Shown one piece after another: positions 36,201-43,597 of a stretch of DNA of 64,000 nucleotides. Made by a program: the position numbers and the translations under genes. The stretch spans positions 5,034,756-5,098,755 of the forward strand of contig NZ_AP018248.1 of NCBI RefSeq assembly GCF_002368295.1. The letters run 5' to 3'. Within the stretch, counting starts at the first letter, position 1. Every line of letters begins with the position of its first letter. The notes beneath the pieces are model-generated. The model was given only the letters and a program-made list of their open reading frames with translations. It ran no database searches and was not told the DNA's origin. This DNA is from Tolypothrix tenuis PCC 7101. Its GTDB lineage: Bacteria > Cyanobacteriota > Cyanobacteriia > Cyanobacteriales > Nostocaceae.

Positions 36201-36836
36201 GGTGATGGTTGGGGTTATGACATCGGCTTTGGCGGCTTAGATCACGTCATCGCCAGCGGCCGCAACGTCAACATTTTGATTCTCGACACAGAAGTATATT
36301 CTAATACTGGCGGACAAAACTCCAAAGCCACACCCAGAGCTGCGATCGCCAAATTTGCCTCTGGCGGTAAAGCCGCAGCCAAAAAAGACTTAGGCTTAAT
36401 GGCCATGACTTACGGTAACGTTTATATTGCCAGCGTTGCTTTAGGCGCAAGAGATGAACACACCCTTAAAGCCTTCCTCGAAGCCGAAGCCTACGAAGGG
36501 CCATCGATAATTCTTGCCTACAGCCATTGCATCGCCCACGGTATCGACATGACAACAGGCTTACACCATCAAAAAGCCGCCGTCGAATCCGGCGAATGGT
36601 TGCTATATCGGTATAACCCAGACCGCATTAAGCAAGGAGACAACCCACTCCAGCTTGACTCTCGCACCCCCAAGTTACCAATTGAAGAATACATGAACTC
36701 AGAAAATCGCTTCAAGATGTTAACCAAGAGTCACCCAGAAGCAGCCAAGCACTTATTTGAAGAAGCCCAAGCAGATGTCAACACTCGTTGGCAAATGTAT
36801 CAATATCTCGCTTCTCGCAAGTTGCAAAATACGTAA
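33231..36836 (+). CDS. nifJ: pyruvate:ferredoxin (flavodoxin) oxidoreductase
   Basis: 1201 residues, the single-chain PFOR length. It oxidises pyruvate with CoA to acetyl-CoA and CO2 and reduces ferredoxin or flavodoxin, supplying electrons to nitrogenase. Visible are the pyruvate-binding region (IYPITPSSNMAEW), two 4Fe-4S sets (CVQCAKCIMVCP and CTGCGVCVDVCP), the proximal cluster cysteines (SGACAGCGE) and the thiamine-diphosphate motif GGDGWGYDIGFGGLDH. A foreign-looking insert, NPKSQIQNLKSI (about residues 353-364), is a translation of an intergenic-type repeat (AAATTCAAAATCTAAAATC) in a surface linker before VGGRYGLSSKEF. Monocistronic. Confidence 0.97.
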   Translation: MKTKIFATIDGNEAVAQVAYRVNEVIAIYPITPSSNMAEWSDTWASEGKPNIWGTVPTVVEMQSEAGVAGAVHGALQTGSLTTTFTASQGLLLMIPNMYKIAGELTPTVFHVSARSLATQGLSIFGDHSDVMAARATGFAMLCSASVQEAYDFAAISTRATLESRIPFLHFFDGFRTSHEVDKVETLSHEDLRSHIPEEYIFAHRARAMTPDRPVLRGTAQNPDVYFQSRETVNPYYLACPDITQKAMDQFAKLTGRQYKLFDYHGDPAAERVIVLMGSGCEAAHETVDYLTSLGEKVGVLKVRLYRPFDTTRFVEALPATTRTIAVLDRTKEPGASGEPLYLDVVAAIQQGNPKSQIQNLKSIVGGRYGLSSKEFTPAMIKAVFDNLALAEPKNHFTVGINDDVSHTSLEYDHDFNIEADNIVRAIFYGLGADGTVGANKNSIKIIGEETNNYAQGYFVYDSKKSGSVTVSHLRFGSQPIHSTYLITKANFLACHQWDFIDKFSMLQDIVPGGTFLINSLYSQEEVWQHLPLFVQEQIIQKQLKVYVINGYQVARAAGMAGHINTVMQVCFFALSGVLPKDEAIAAIKKAIRKTYGKKGDEVVQKNINAVDMALDNLYELEIPQQIAIPAGEIHDAPYPISDKAPAFVHDVLGKMIARAGDDLPVSALPADGTYPTGTAKWEKRNIAKDIPVWDEDVCVQCAKCIMVCPHSAIRGKVYEPELLTNAPPTFKSTNPKDRDWHGLQYTLQVAPEDCTGCGVCVDVCPAKNKAEPNRKALNMAAQLPLRDAERENWDFFLNLPNPDRLHLKVSHINQQQMQEPLFEFSGACAGCGETAYVKLATQLFGDRMIVANATGCSSIYGGNLPTTPWTTNAEGRGPAWCNSLFEDNAEFGMGFRISLDKQAEFATELVKQLTPQLGENLASSIVNARQKDEADIVEQRERVALLKQRVDELLAAQTGEDEEDAIARNLKSLKFVADYLVRKSVWIIGGDGWGYDIGFGGLDHVIASGRNVNILILDTEVYSNTGGQNSKATPRAAIAKFASGGKAAAKKDLGLMAMTYGNVYIASVALGARDEHTLKAFLEAEAYEGPSIILAYSHCIAHGIDMTTGLHHQKAAVESGEWLLYRYNPDRIKQGDNPLQLDSRTPKLPIEEYMNSENRFKMLTKSHPEAAKHLFEEAQADVNTRWQMYQYLASRKLQNT

Positions 36837-37010
36837 ACTTAGGGCATGGGGCATAGGGCATGGGGCATGGGAAAGATGTTACCTTGTTCCGTCACCAGTC
36901 CCAAGAAAGCTTTTCCTCCTCTCCTACACAGTTACTCATAGCTAATTACACAAAACACTTGTGGGGTGGGCATCTTGCCTGCCCTATTTCTTTATTTCCT
37001 GATTATGTAA

Positions 37011-37535
37011 TACCAATTCAAACAATGTTTGCGACAAATAAATTCTTTAGTAGGGAACATCCACAATCTTTTGGTATATCAAATGATCTTACTGGTGCTC
37101 ATTGGTGCCAACTTCAGCTAAAAGCTATATAGGGCGGGCGTTGTGCAAATACCTCGCGCCCTCATACCCTAACCCCTTCTCCCTCGGGAGAAGGGGAATT
37201 GAATCTCTTGCTCCCTTCTCCCTGAGGGAGAGGGGCTGGGGGTGAGGGCGAAACCTTGCAACCAAGCGGGTTTCACGTTAAGTTGACACCACTGGGCACT
37301 GCCTTGGTGCCAACTTCAGCTACAAGCTTTATAGGGCGGGCTTTGTACAAATACCTCGCGCCCTCATCCCCTAACCCCTTCTCCCCCAGGAGAAGGGGAA
37401 TTGAATCTCTTGCTCCCTTCTCCCTGAGGGAGAGGGGCTGGGGGTGAGGGCGAAACCTTGCAACTAAGGGGGTTTCACGTTAAGTTGACACTAATGACTG
37501 GTGCCGTGCCCCTACCCATCTGTCGCGTTTTAATG
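37011..37535. mobile_element. MITE-B interrupted by two tandem MITE-C copies
   Basis: The left half of MITE-B starts at 37011 (TACCAATTCAAACAATG, preceded by TAA), and its right half reappears at about 37497 (GTGCCGTGCCCCTACC). Between them are two adjacent MITE-C copies: 37105-37289 and 37307-37491, each starting GTGCCAACTTCAGCTA and ending TTAAGTTGACAC. The two copies are very similar, suggesting a recent tandem duplication. Confidence 0.8.
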
Positions 37536-37685
37536 TCAATTGCTACTGCCCAATTTTTAGCCATTCTGCCTTGCTATGCTCGTCTGTTTGCCAATTTATT
37601 TGTTAATACTGAAAATAGTAATGCAAGATGCCTAAAAGCTTGGTCAAAGCTAGTTAAATAAAGAATAATTTAAATTATTAAAGTT

Positions 37686-38120
37686 ATGTCAGCAGAAGAT
37701 TCTACCCCTAAAGCCATTTGGATTATTACCGAAGAAGTTGCGGAAACCTCAAATACAACTGCTGAAACAGTTACAGATAGTGTAACCAGAAGCGGTGGAG
37801 CCAGAAGCAGTAGTGATACAGGAGGAAGACTCGGCAGAATTCAAACTACTGAAGAAATAGTTTTCAGCCAAAAAAAAGGCGAACTAGTAATTACTAGACG
37901 CAAAGTAGAGGTAACTCAACTCAAGCAAGAAATGCAGGGGTTTCTGCAAGCAATGCGGGAAGTGCTTGATGAAGCTGACCAACCCAATTCTAAGATCCAG
38001 CTTGATGAGGTGGAACTTTCAGTTGAAATTAACGCCGAAGGAAAAATCAGTCTGTTTGGGATTGGTGGTGGTAAAGCTGGGGGAAAAGGCGCGATGACTT
38101 TTAAATTCAAGCGGAAATAG
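37686..38120 (+). CDS. Pepco-like conflict-system protein (144 aa)
   Basis: The N-terminus is IWIITEEVAETSNT, followed by a low-complexity Ser/Gly linker, a helix (LKQEMQGFLQAMREVLDEAD) and a C-terminal beta region with VELSVEINAEGKISLFGIGG and MTFKFKRK. This order (acidic strand, helix, then an amphipathic strand plus Gly-rich end) resembles the Pepco / Trypco families, described as domains that co-occur with caspase- or trypsin-like proteases in bacterial conflict systems. The protease gene begins 7-13 bp downstream, so the two are surely co-transcribed. It may recruit or restrain the protease. The family call is by pattern only. Confidence 0.6.
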   Translation: MSAEDSTPKAIWIITEEVAETSNTTAETVTDSVTRSGGARSSSDTGGRLGRIQTTEEIVFSQKKGELVITRRKVEVTQLKQEMQGFLQAMREVLDEADQPNSKIQLDEVELSVEINAEGKISLFGIGGGKAGGKGAMTFKFKRK

Positions 38121-38133
38121 TTGGTAATTGAAT

Positions 38134-40455
38134 ATGGGTAGGAATTGGGCAATTGTTGTTGGGATTAACACATACGATAATCTTCTGCCATTAAAATATG
38201 CTCAGTTGGATGCTGAAGCTATGGCGACTTGGTTCAAGGAAGCCAAGTTTGACCAAGTTTTTGTGTTCACAGAAAATTCCCCATCTATTAGCCAAGTAGC
38301 TACTTACTCAGTTAGTTCTCCCATACCTACTCAACCAACTTATGCACGCTTTCAAAGAGCCTTAGACGTACTTTTTGAAAATCCTTTGCTGAAACCAGAA
38401 GATAATTTCTGGTTTTTCTTTGCTGGACATGGTAAAAGATATGCAAATAAAGACTATTTGATGTTCTTGGATAGTAATCCCCAAGCTGTTGATAGAACCG
38501 CTATTTCTGTTAATGATGTAACCGAAAAATTGCTTTGCAGTGGTGCTGGTAATGTGGTGTTGTTTTTGGATGCTTGCCGCGATGAACCTAGTCGTTCTGG
38601 AGACGGAATTGGTGGAAAATATCAGGGAGTTATAACATTTTATTCCTGTAAACCTAACCAAAAAGCTTATGAAATTGAGGAATTACAACATGGGGCTTTT
38701 ACATATTCGCTACTAGAAGGATTGCGACTACAGGGTGAGGCTAATTGCGCCACAGTAGAGCGTTTAGCACAACATTTAACTTATCAAGTTCCTGCTGTGA
38801 ATAGTCGCTATGGTAAGGCAGTACAAAATCCTGATTTGCAAGCAGATTCGCCCTATAAATTGTATTTTATTTTATTAGAGCAAACTGCCACGCTTAGAGA
38901 TGTAGAGCCATTAAAATATCAAGCCTCGCAAGCGGAAAACAGAGGTGATTTATCGTTAGCAAAACAATTATGGGTGAGAGTTTTAGCTGTATCTCGTGGT
39001 GATTGGGATGCAATTGAGGCAATTGAAAGGATTGCGCTGCGTCAGCAAGGAAGTTTTGAACCGACTGTTACAACTTCTGAAGTGACTTCCCCAAGCGGAG
39101 GTAGTTCAGAAAGTAATGAACTGTTGGCTCAAAAGCAAGAAGAACATCGGCAAAATTTGGTTCGTTATCGGCAAGCTTTTTCAGAAGTGATTGAGCAAGA
39201 ATATCCTATTAATCAAGCAAGTCGTAATAAATTGCAGCAATTGCAGAAATCATTGCGATTAAAAAAAGAAGAAGTATTGCGGATTGAACAGCCAATTATT
39301 GTTCCCAAGGAAGCAGAATACTGTCAACGGCAAGAACAAGAGAGAATCCGAAAGCAACAGGAAGCGGAACAACAATTTAAAAGAGAATCACAGAGACTTA
39401 AACAACAACAGCAATTAGAAAAATGGCGACAACTATTTACAACTATTACTACCCCAACGCTAATTACACGAAAAAAGTTTTTGTGGTGGGCTGTGGGAAG
39501 TGTAGGTTTCGTGACAGCAGTAGTAGAACGTGAAATTTTTAAAGGACAAACACCAATCTCTGTAGCAAAACCTAAATATCTACTTTCAAAACAGAAGGTA
39601 TTTGGATTACCTTTATGGATGGTTGAGTTTGAAACGGTAACAGTAAATAAAAATGGAGGGGTAATTAAACGAAATTCTAATAAGCAAGCTAAGTTATTTA
39701 AGGAAGACTTAGGCAATAATGTTACCTTAGAAATGGTTGCCATTCCCAGTGGCAAATTTCTCATGGGTTCACCAGACAGCGAAGGGTTGGATAGTGAAAA
39801 ACCTCAGCATCAAGTAACAGTGAAATCATTCTTTATGGGTAAACATCCAATCACCCAAGCACAATGGAGAAGAGTAGCAGCACTACCCAAAGTTAACCAT
39901 AATCTCAAAGCAGACCCATCTAATTTTAAAGGAGACAACCGACCAGTAGAAAGAGTTTCTTGGTACGATGCAGTGGAGTTTTGCTCCCGTCTGTCAAAAT
40001 ATACAAACAAAGAATATCGCCTACCGAGTGAAGCAGAATGGGAATATGCCTGTCGTGCAGGAACAACGACACCATTTCACTTTGGGGAGACAATGACAAC
40101 TGAGTTAGCTAACTACAATGGCAATTACACTTACGCTTCTGAACCAAAAGGAAAAAATCGTCAAAAAACAATAGAAGTAGGAAGTTTTCCACCTAATGGT
40201 TTTGGATTATACGATATGCACGGGAACGTTTGGGAGTGGTGCCAAGATGATTGGCATGACAGTTATCAAGGAGCACCAACAGACGGTAGTGCTTGGTTGA
40301 ACGGGAATGATAGTTCTGCCGTGCTGCGGGGCGCGTCCTGGGTTAACATTCCTAAAGACTGCTGTTCCGCCTATCGCGTCCTCAATTACCGCGAAGACCA
40401 CGAGTACTTTAATGGTTTTCGTGTCGTTTGTGCCGTTGAGAGGATTCTTCAGTAG
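38134..40455 (+). CDS. caspase-like peptidase (C14) with FGE-sulfatase C-terminus
   Basis: 773 residues from ATG 38134; a TTG two codons earlier is possible. Residues 1-250 are a caspase-fold domain with catalytic His about 99 in FFFAGHG and Cys about 148 in LFLDACRDE. A charged Gln/Glu-rich coiled coil (about 330-440) and one hydrophobic segment (FLWWAVGSVGFVTAVV) follow. Residues about 528-770 are an FGE-sulfatase/SUMF1 domain: EMVAIPSGKFLMGSPDSEG, RLPSEAEWEYACRAG, YDMHGNVWEWCQDDW. Its last 40 residues (VLRGASWVNIPKDCCSAYR, ending NGFRVVC) look like a DGR variable region on a C-type lectin fold, so this part may be a hypervariable sensor triggering the protease. Operon with the Pepco-like gene. 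Confidence 0.9.
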   Translation: MGRNWAIVVGINTYDNLLPLKYAQLDAEAMATWFKEAKFDQVFVFTENSPSISQVATYSVSSPIPTQPTYARFQRALDVLFENPLLKPEDNFWFFFAGHGKRYANKDYLMFLDSNPQAVDRTAISVNDVTEKLLCSGAGNVVLFLDACRDEPSRSGDGIGGKYQGVITFYSCKPNQKAYEIEELQHGAFTYSLLEGLRLQGEANCATVERLAQHLTYQVPAVNSRYGKAVQNPDLQADSPYKLYFILLEQTATLRDVEPLKYQASQAENRGDLSLAKQLWVRVLAVSRGDWDAIEAIERIALRQQGSFEPTVTTSEVTSPSGGSSESNELLAQKQEEHRQNLVRYRQAFSEVIEQEYPINQASRNKLQQLQKSLRLKKEEVLRIEQPIIVPKEAEYCQRQEQERIRKQQEAEQQFKRESQRLKQQQQLEKWRQLFTTITTPTLITRKKFLWWAVGSVGFVTAVVEREIFKGQTPISVAKPKYLLSKQKVFGLPLWMVEFETVTVNKNGGVIKRNSNKQAKLFKEDLGNNVTLEMVAIPSGKFLMGSPDSEGLDSEKPQHQVTVKSFFMGKHPITQAQWRRVAALPKVNHNLKADPSNFKGDNRPVERVSWYDAVEFCSRLSKYTNKEYRLPSEAEWEYACRAGTTTPFHFGETMTTELANYNGNYTYASEPKGKNRQKTIEVGSFPPNGFGLYDMHGNVWEWCQDDWHDSYQGAPTDGSAWLNGNDSSAVLRGASWVNIPKDCCSAYRVLNYREDHEYFNGFRVVCAVERILQ
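40318..40440 (+). other. candidate DGR variable region (VR) at the FGE C-terminus
   Basis: A GC-rich block (GTGCTGCGGGGCGCGTCCTGG...GGTTTTCGTGTCGTTTGTGCC, shown in part) stands out from the AT-rich gene body. It encodes RG-SW, N/P/D/C/Y/R-rich variable-looking residues and the conserved end NGFRVVC. Many residues fall at positions where known VRs carry codons derived from AAC/AAT in the template. No reverse transcriptase or template repeat is in the window, so any DGR acting on it would be remote. Confidence 0.55.
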
Positions 40456-40743
40456 GCCTTTATGCTTTAGCCTTTTCCCTTTTCCCTTCTTAAGCGGAGC
40501 GATCAAATTTTTTTGAAAAAACAGAGTAGCAACTTCTGTTATGGGGGTAAATAGCCCAAATAGCCAGTTGGGGCATAAGTGATAATTCTTTGGGTGTTAT
40601 TTACATATTACGCTACACAAAAGCATCCTTATTTTTTGAAAAAACAGAGATGTAGAGTTGACGGTGCGTTAGCCTACGGCATAACACAACGCCAGTCGCC
40701 TCAACGGGGGGAACCCCCGCACGGCGCTGGCTCCCCTACATTT
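40456..40743. other. spacer with repeat copies
   Basis: Contains the first member of a degenerate direct repeat (about 40565-40632, GTTGGGGCATAAGT ... ATATTACGCTACACAAAA) and a palindrome (GTGCGTTAGCCTACGG, CCAGTCGCCTCAACGGGG, CCCCCGCACGGCGCTGG). No gene. Confidence 0.7.
40565..40632 (+). repeat. direct repeat, left copy (partner 41892-41961)
   Basis: GTTGGGGCATAAGT, then TTATTTACATATTACGCTAC and ACACAAAAGCATCC. The partner at about 41892-41961 reads ATTGGGGCATAAGT, TTATTTCCATATTACGCTAC, ACACAAAAACGTCC. The pair brackets the coiled-coil gene, the 21-bp array and the gene fragments between. Confidence 0.7.
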
Positions 40744-41139
40744 CTACTCGGTTTTAACATTTTCATCTGATGCTTTTTCGGCAACAGATTTTAAGCGAGT
40801 GGCTCTAATTTTGCGGATGCGATCGCTATTACGAACACCACCCGCCATTTCATATTCACGGCTGTCTTTGCCATGCTTAATAGCAACTATCATCAGCATT
40901 TTCTCGCAAAGCTGATTTAAGTGTTTTTCTAGTTCTTCAATTTCACCTCTAGAAGAATCAACTACAGATAAAGCAGTATTATAAACGTCAATTTTTGTAC
41001 GTAAATACTCAATTGTCGCCATCAATTTTTCCAGATTATGCTCCTCATCAAAGTTGATATCAGGAACAATTGATTTCAGTCCAGAAAATCTTAATTGAGC
41101 TTTTTCTAATACGCGAGATGTTCTTTTTCTAAACGCCAT
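40744..41139 (-). CDS. small coiled-coil protein, paralogue of 7213-7620
   Basis: 131 residues with the same plan as its paralogue: basic N-terminus (AFRKRTSRVLEKAQLR), coiled coil (LEKLMATIEYLRTKIDVYNT, EIEELEKHLNQL), then KMLMIVAIKHGKDSREYEMA and GGVRNSDRIRKIRATRLKSV. The gap-free alignment and shared C-terminal motif make common descent certain. It converges on the caspase-FGE gene (288 bp between stops) and has a 21-bp array starting about 180 bp upstream, the same arrangement as at 6.7-7.6 kb. Function unknown. Confidence 0.75.
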   Translation of the reverse strand: MAFRKRTSRVLEKAQLRFSGLKSIVPDINFDEEHNLEKLMATIEYLRTKIDVYNTALSVVDSSRGEIEELEKHLNQLCEKMLMIVAIKHGKDSREYEMAGGVRNSDRIRKIRATRLKSVAEKASDENVKTE

Positions 41140-41320
41140 AAGTTTATTTTTTTAGCTGCTAACAAAGCTAGCTTGCCATAATTAAATATCCTTTTGGTTC
41201 AGTGTAAATTACAATTTTTTTCGGAGAATTTCAAGTAATACCAGTAATTCCTCGATATTTAATGGCAATAAACAATTAATACTTTTGGATTTCGTTGCTC
41301 ACATCACCTGCCAAAATGGA

Positions 41321-41551
41321 GACCGCTTTTATTGCAAGGAAGACCGCTTCTGTTGTAAGGAAGACTGCTTCTGTTGCAAGGAAGACCGCTTTTGTTGTAA
41401 GGGAGACCGCTTTCGTTGCAAGGGAGACTGCTTTTGTTGTAAGGGAGACCGCTTTTGTTGCAGGGAAGACCGCTTTCGTTGCAAGGAAGACTGCTTCGGT
41501 TGTAAGGAAGACCATTTTCGTTGCAGAGAAGACTGCTTGTGTTTGTTTGGG
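41321..41551. repeat. 21-bp tandem repeat array 2 (11 units)
   Basis: Eleven units of 21 bp, most of the form GACCGCTTTTGTTGCAAGGAA with changes at a few fixed positions; the last unit is decayed. Length never varies. It lies upstream of the coiled-coil gene. Read in the direction of that gene the unit contains AAAGCGGTCTTCCTT, partly resembling array 1 (ATAGCGGCTTTCCTT). All frames are open, and cysteine-rich or Ala/Val-rich peptides would result; I regard them as non-coding. Confidence 0.95.
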
Positions 41552-41644
41552 AGTCGTAGATACTTGTTGTTTTCTGGTAATGCGAAGTTGAAAAGGCGAT
41601 GTCTAGCGACAAGCCGCTCTGCGTCTACGCATTATCTCAACAAT

Positions 41645-41735
41645 GCGATCGCCTACTTGTAGTAACGGACGGCGAATTAATAGCGGATCTTGCAGCATTA
41701 ACGATAAAGCGGTGTTTGCATCTAGCTTTTCGGGA
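41645..41735 (-). pseudogene. duplicated fragment of the nitrogenase-associated ArsC-like gene
   Basis: 91 bases, about six mismatches from 42398-42488, encode PEKLDANTALSLMLQDPLLI RRPL out of any complete gene. It is a partial duplication of the gene at 42203-42694, located about 700 bp away in the same orientation. Confidence 0.85.
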
Positions 41736-41737
41736 AA

Positions 41738-41805
41738 GCGTGCTTGGAAAATTCAAATTGTTCATCAGAAATCTTCTGCCGGATTTTTTCAATCAGCAAA
41801 GTCAT
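41738..41805 (-). pseudogene. N-terminal fragment of a DUF4258-like toxin-type gene
   Basis: Read leftwards from 41805: MTLLIEKIRQKISDEQFEF then SKHA, then foreign sequence with a stop. This opening is like DUF4258 proteins of cyanobacterial toxin-antitoxin-like pairs. It abuts the ArsC-like fragment in another frame, a junction of two broken genes. Confidence 0.5.
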
Positions 41806-41891
41806 GGAAATAAACTAATGCGTGTAAGTGACTTTTGCGGAGCGTATCCGATAGAAGCAGGTATCGCCAGCCCTCATTCTGTAAAAATAAT

Positions 41892-41961
41892 AGCTGATTG
41901 GGGCATAAGTTTAATTCCTGATGGGGTTTATTTCCATATTACGCTACACAAAAACGTCCCT
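41892..41961 (+). repeat. direct repeat, right copy (partner 40565-40632)
   Basis: See the left copy. It shares about 55 of 70 bases by eye. Confidence 0.7.
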
Positions 41962-42112
41962 CTCCAAGTTGGCTAGGGACGGTACATTTAAAAGTTATCA
42001 ACAAGAGGCAGGGGGCAGGGGGAAAAGGAGCAGGGGGAAATGACCCCTGACTCCTGCCGTGGAGCGGAGCGGAACATGGGTCTGATTCCCCCACTTCTAT
42101 CAAGTTGCTCTC

Positions 42113-42142
42113 GTTCAGGTGGGGTCGAATCCCCATCTGAAC
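42113..42142. repeat. 12-bp stem hairpin with TCGAAT loop
   Basis: GTTCAGGTGGGG and CCCCATCTGAAC pair completely (one G-U) around TCGAAT. It lies downstream of the minus-strand operon ending at 42203 and could act as a terminator or 3' stabiliser, but no T-tract follows. Resembles a tRNA T-arm by chance. Confidence 0.5.
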
Positions 42143-42202
42143 TATCCCCCTTGCTCCCTGCTAAGAGCCCCTTTTCCTCTTTTTCAAAGTCAGTTAACTG
42201 AT

Positions 42203-42694
42203 TTAATGGCTACAGCTAGTTTTCTTTTGCTCGTGTCCTTTACAACCGCCTTCGTGATGGTGGTCATGATTTCCACCCGCGCAGGCTTGTAAATCCTTAC
42301 CCATGAGGTTTTCTGCCATTTCGCGGAAGGATTCATCGACTGGCTGTAAACCAATCCAAGCGTCAATTTTATCTACTTCAAATCCTACCTCGCGGCGATC
42401 GCCTACTTCTATTAATGGACGGCGAATTAATAGCGGATCTTGCAGCATTAAAGATAAAGCTGTGTTTGCATCCAGCTTTTCGGGAATCACCTCTCCAGAT
42501 TTTACCCTGGGGGAACTGCGATTAAACCATTCCGCTACGGGGCGATCGCCAAAGAAAGAACGTAATCTTTCGCCTGTCCAAGGTTCTGTTAGTAAGCTTT
42601 GGGGTACAACTTCATGGCCTGCGGCTGTCAGCAACACTTTTTGCCGAGTACCACCTTTACAGCCTGGTTTTTCATAAAAAATTACTTTAGCCAT
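42203..42694 (-). CDS. nitrogenase-associated ArsC/Spx-like protein with His/Cys-rich tail
   Basis: 163 residues with the thioredoxin fold of the ArsC/Spx group, in the nitrogenase-associated subfamily: AKVIFYEKPGCKGGTRQK with a single Cys12, then PLLIRRPLIEVGDRREVG. The role is unknown but members sit in nif regions. The last ~25 residues (GGNHDHHHEGGCKGHEQKK, then TSCSH) are His/Cys-rich and look like a metal-binding tail not typical of ArsC. It is the last gene of the minus-strand run behind Cox2. A 91-bp fragment of it is duplicated at 41645-41735. Confidence 0.85.
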   Translation of the reverse strand: MAKVIFYEKPGCKGGTRQKVLLTAAGHEVVPQSLLTEPWTGERLRSFFGDRPVAEWFNRSSPRVKSGEVIPEKLDANTALSLMLQDPLLIRRPLIEVGDRREVGFEVDKIDAWIGLQPVDESFREMAENLMGKDLQACAGGNHDHHHEGGCKGHEQKKTSCSH

Positions 42695-42785
42695 TGAATC
42701 ATCTCCTAGTTATATCTGTGATGAGATTAGTCATTTTAAACTCAGATTTACGCAGAGTTGTGTGAGTTCAATTGCCAAGGAAATT

Positions 42786-43397
42786 CTAAAACTTTTTAGC
42801 GATATGAGTCACTGGATCGAACTCAAATCTTTCTTTGGGATCGGTTTCGCCATAGACGTTAAAAGTCACAGTTGGTTCATCACCTACTGCTTCTACACAA
42901 TGAATGGCATCAGGAGTAAAACTAATAATATCTCCTGGTAATAGATTAACTTCTGCCGTTGCTTCTATTTTGTTTTCAGCATCGGGGTTAGGATTTCGCC
43001 GCCAGATTGTATTCTTTTCTTCACCTTTTAAGATAGCAACAATTCCCCAGGTTCCATGATTATGAATTGTCGATAATGTCCCTGGTGCAAATGTCACTGT
43101 TTGCACTGTTAAGGGAAAACCCAATTCATCATACATGAGTAAAACAGAGGTTCCCGTTTTAGCATCCGGTTCTAAATGTTGGCTACGTACCCAGTAGGAA
43201 TTGACAATCAAGCGTCTCACCAGCATTCTTAATTCTGGTAGCCGACTTGATTCGTCTTCTACATCATTAAGAACATCTTCTACCTCAGTTAAAAACCGAT
43301 AAAGACGATAATTCTCACGTAATAAATCCCATGCTCTCGCAGATTTACACAGTTGTAACTTGCCGTCGCCAGTTACAATCAAATCCCTAACTTGCAT
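42786..43397 (-). CDS. cysteine dioxygenase-like cupin
   Basis: 203 residues with a cupin barrel: VTFAPGTLSTIHNHGTWGIV and AILKGEEKNTIW (metal ligands HxH and E), and the second motif LLPGDIISFTPDAIHCVEAV with a His. This matches the cysteine dioxygenase/CDO-like group, non-haem iron enzymes that oxidise thiols with O2. The exact substrate is not visible. Within a heterocyst oxygen-protection locus it could consume oxygen or deal with sulfur for iron-sulfur assembly; that is inference. It lies 92 bp upstream of the ArsC-like gene in the same direction. Confidence 0.8.
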   Translation of the reverse strand: MQVRDLIVTGDGKLQLCKSARAWDLLRENYRLYRFLTEVEDVLNDVEDESSRLPELRMLVRRLIVNSYWVRSQHLEPDAKTGTSVLLMYDELGFPLTVQTVTFAPGTLSTIHNHGTWGIVAILKGEEKNTIWRRNPNPDAENKIEATAEVNLLPGDIISFTPDAIHCVEAVGDEPTVTFNVYGETDPKERFEFDPVTHIAKKF

Positions 43398-43402
43398 AAA
43401 TT

Positions 43403-43564
43403 TTAAACCGTGAATCGAAATGAATTTTGCGGGATTACGGGAGCAGGAAGATTAATAGGAGTAAGAGTTGGAAGAGATGGATTAGTAAGTAGAGGAGGAG
43501 AAATCAAGCTAGGACGACGAATGGAAGATAAAGAGGTGAAGTTATTAGATAAATAATCATTCAT
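43403..43564 (-). CDS. short Pro/Leu/Ser-rich ORF, 53 aa
   Basis: From ATG 43564: a Ser/Leu/Pro-rich peptide (NNFTSLSSIRRPSLISPP, then PTLTPINLPAPVIPQNSF). It fits snugly between two operon genes (33 bp after one, 5 bp before the next), so it may be translated. Its low-complexity composition leaves real doubt. No recognised family. Confidence 0.4.
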   Translation of the reverse strand: MNDYLSNNFTSLSSIRRPSLISPPLLTNPSLPTLTPINLPAPVIPQNSFRFTV

Positions 43565-43597
43565 AGTGGTTGAGTAGATAATTACTAATTCCAAATT

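Noticed and set aside
40456..40743. DGR template repeat or reverse transcriptase next to the caspase-FGE gene
   Set aside because: Searched by eye downstream and upstream. No second copy of the candidate variable region and no reverse-transcriptase motif in the window.
41276..41662. Cys-rich or Ala/Val-rich repeat proteins over array 2
   Set aside because: Same reason. Open in several frames on both strands, with no sign of codon constraint in one frame.
41599..41976. 125-aa plus-strand protein
   Set aside because: It runs antisense through duplicated gene fragments of the minus strand and across a direct repeat; no family resemblance.
42100..42145. tRNA gene suggested by GGGGTCGAATCCCC
   Set aside because: The loop is one base short for a T-arm, and no acceptor, D or anticodon stems can be placed. 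It is a simple hairpin.
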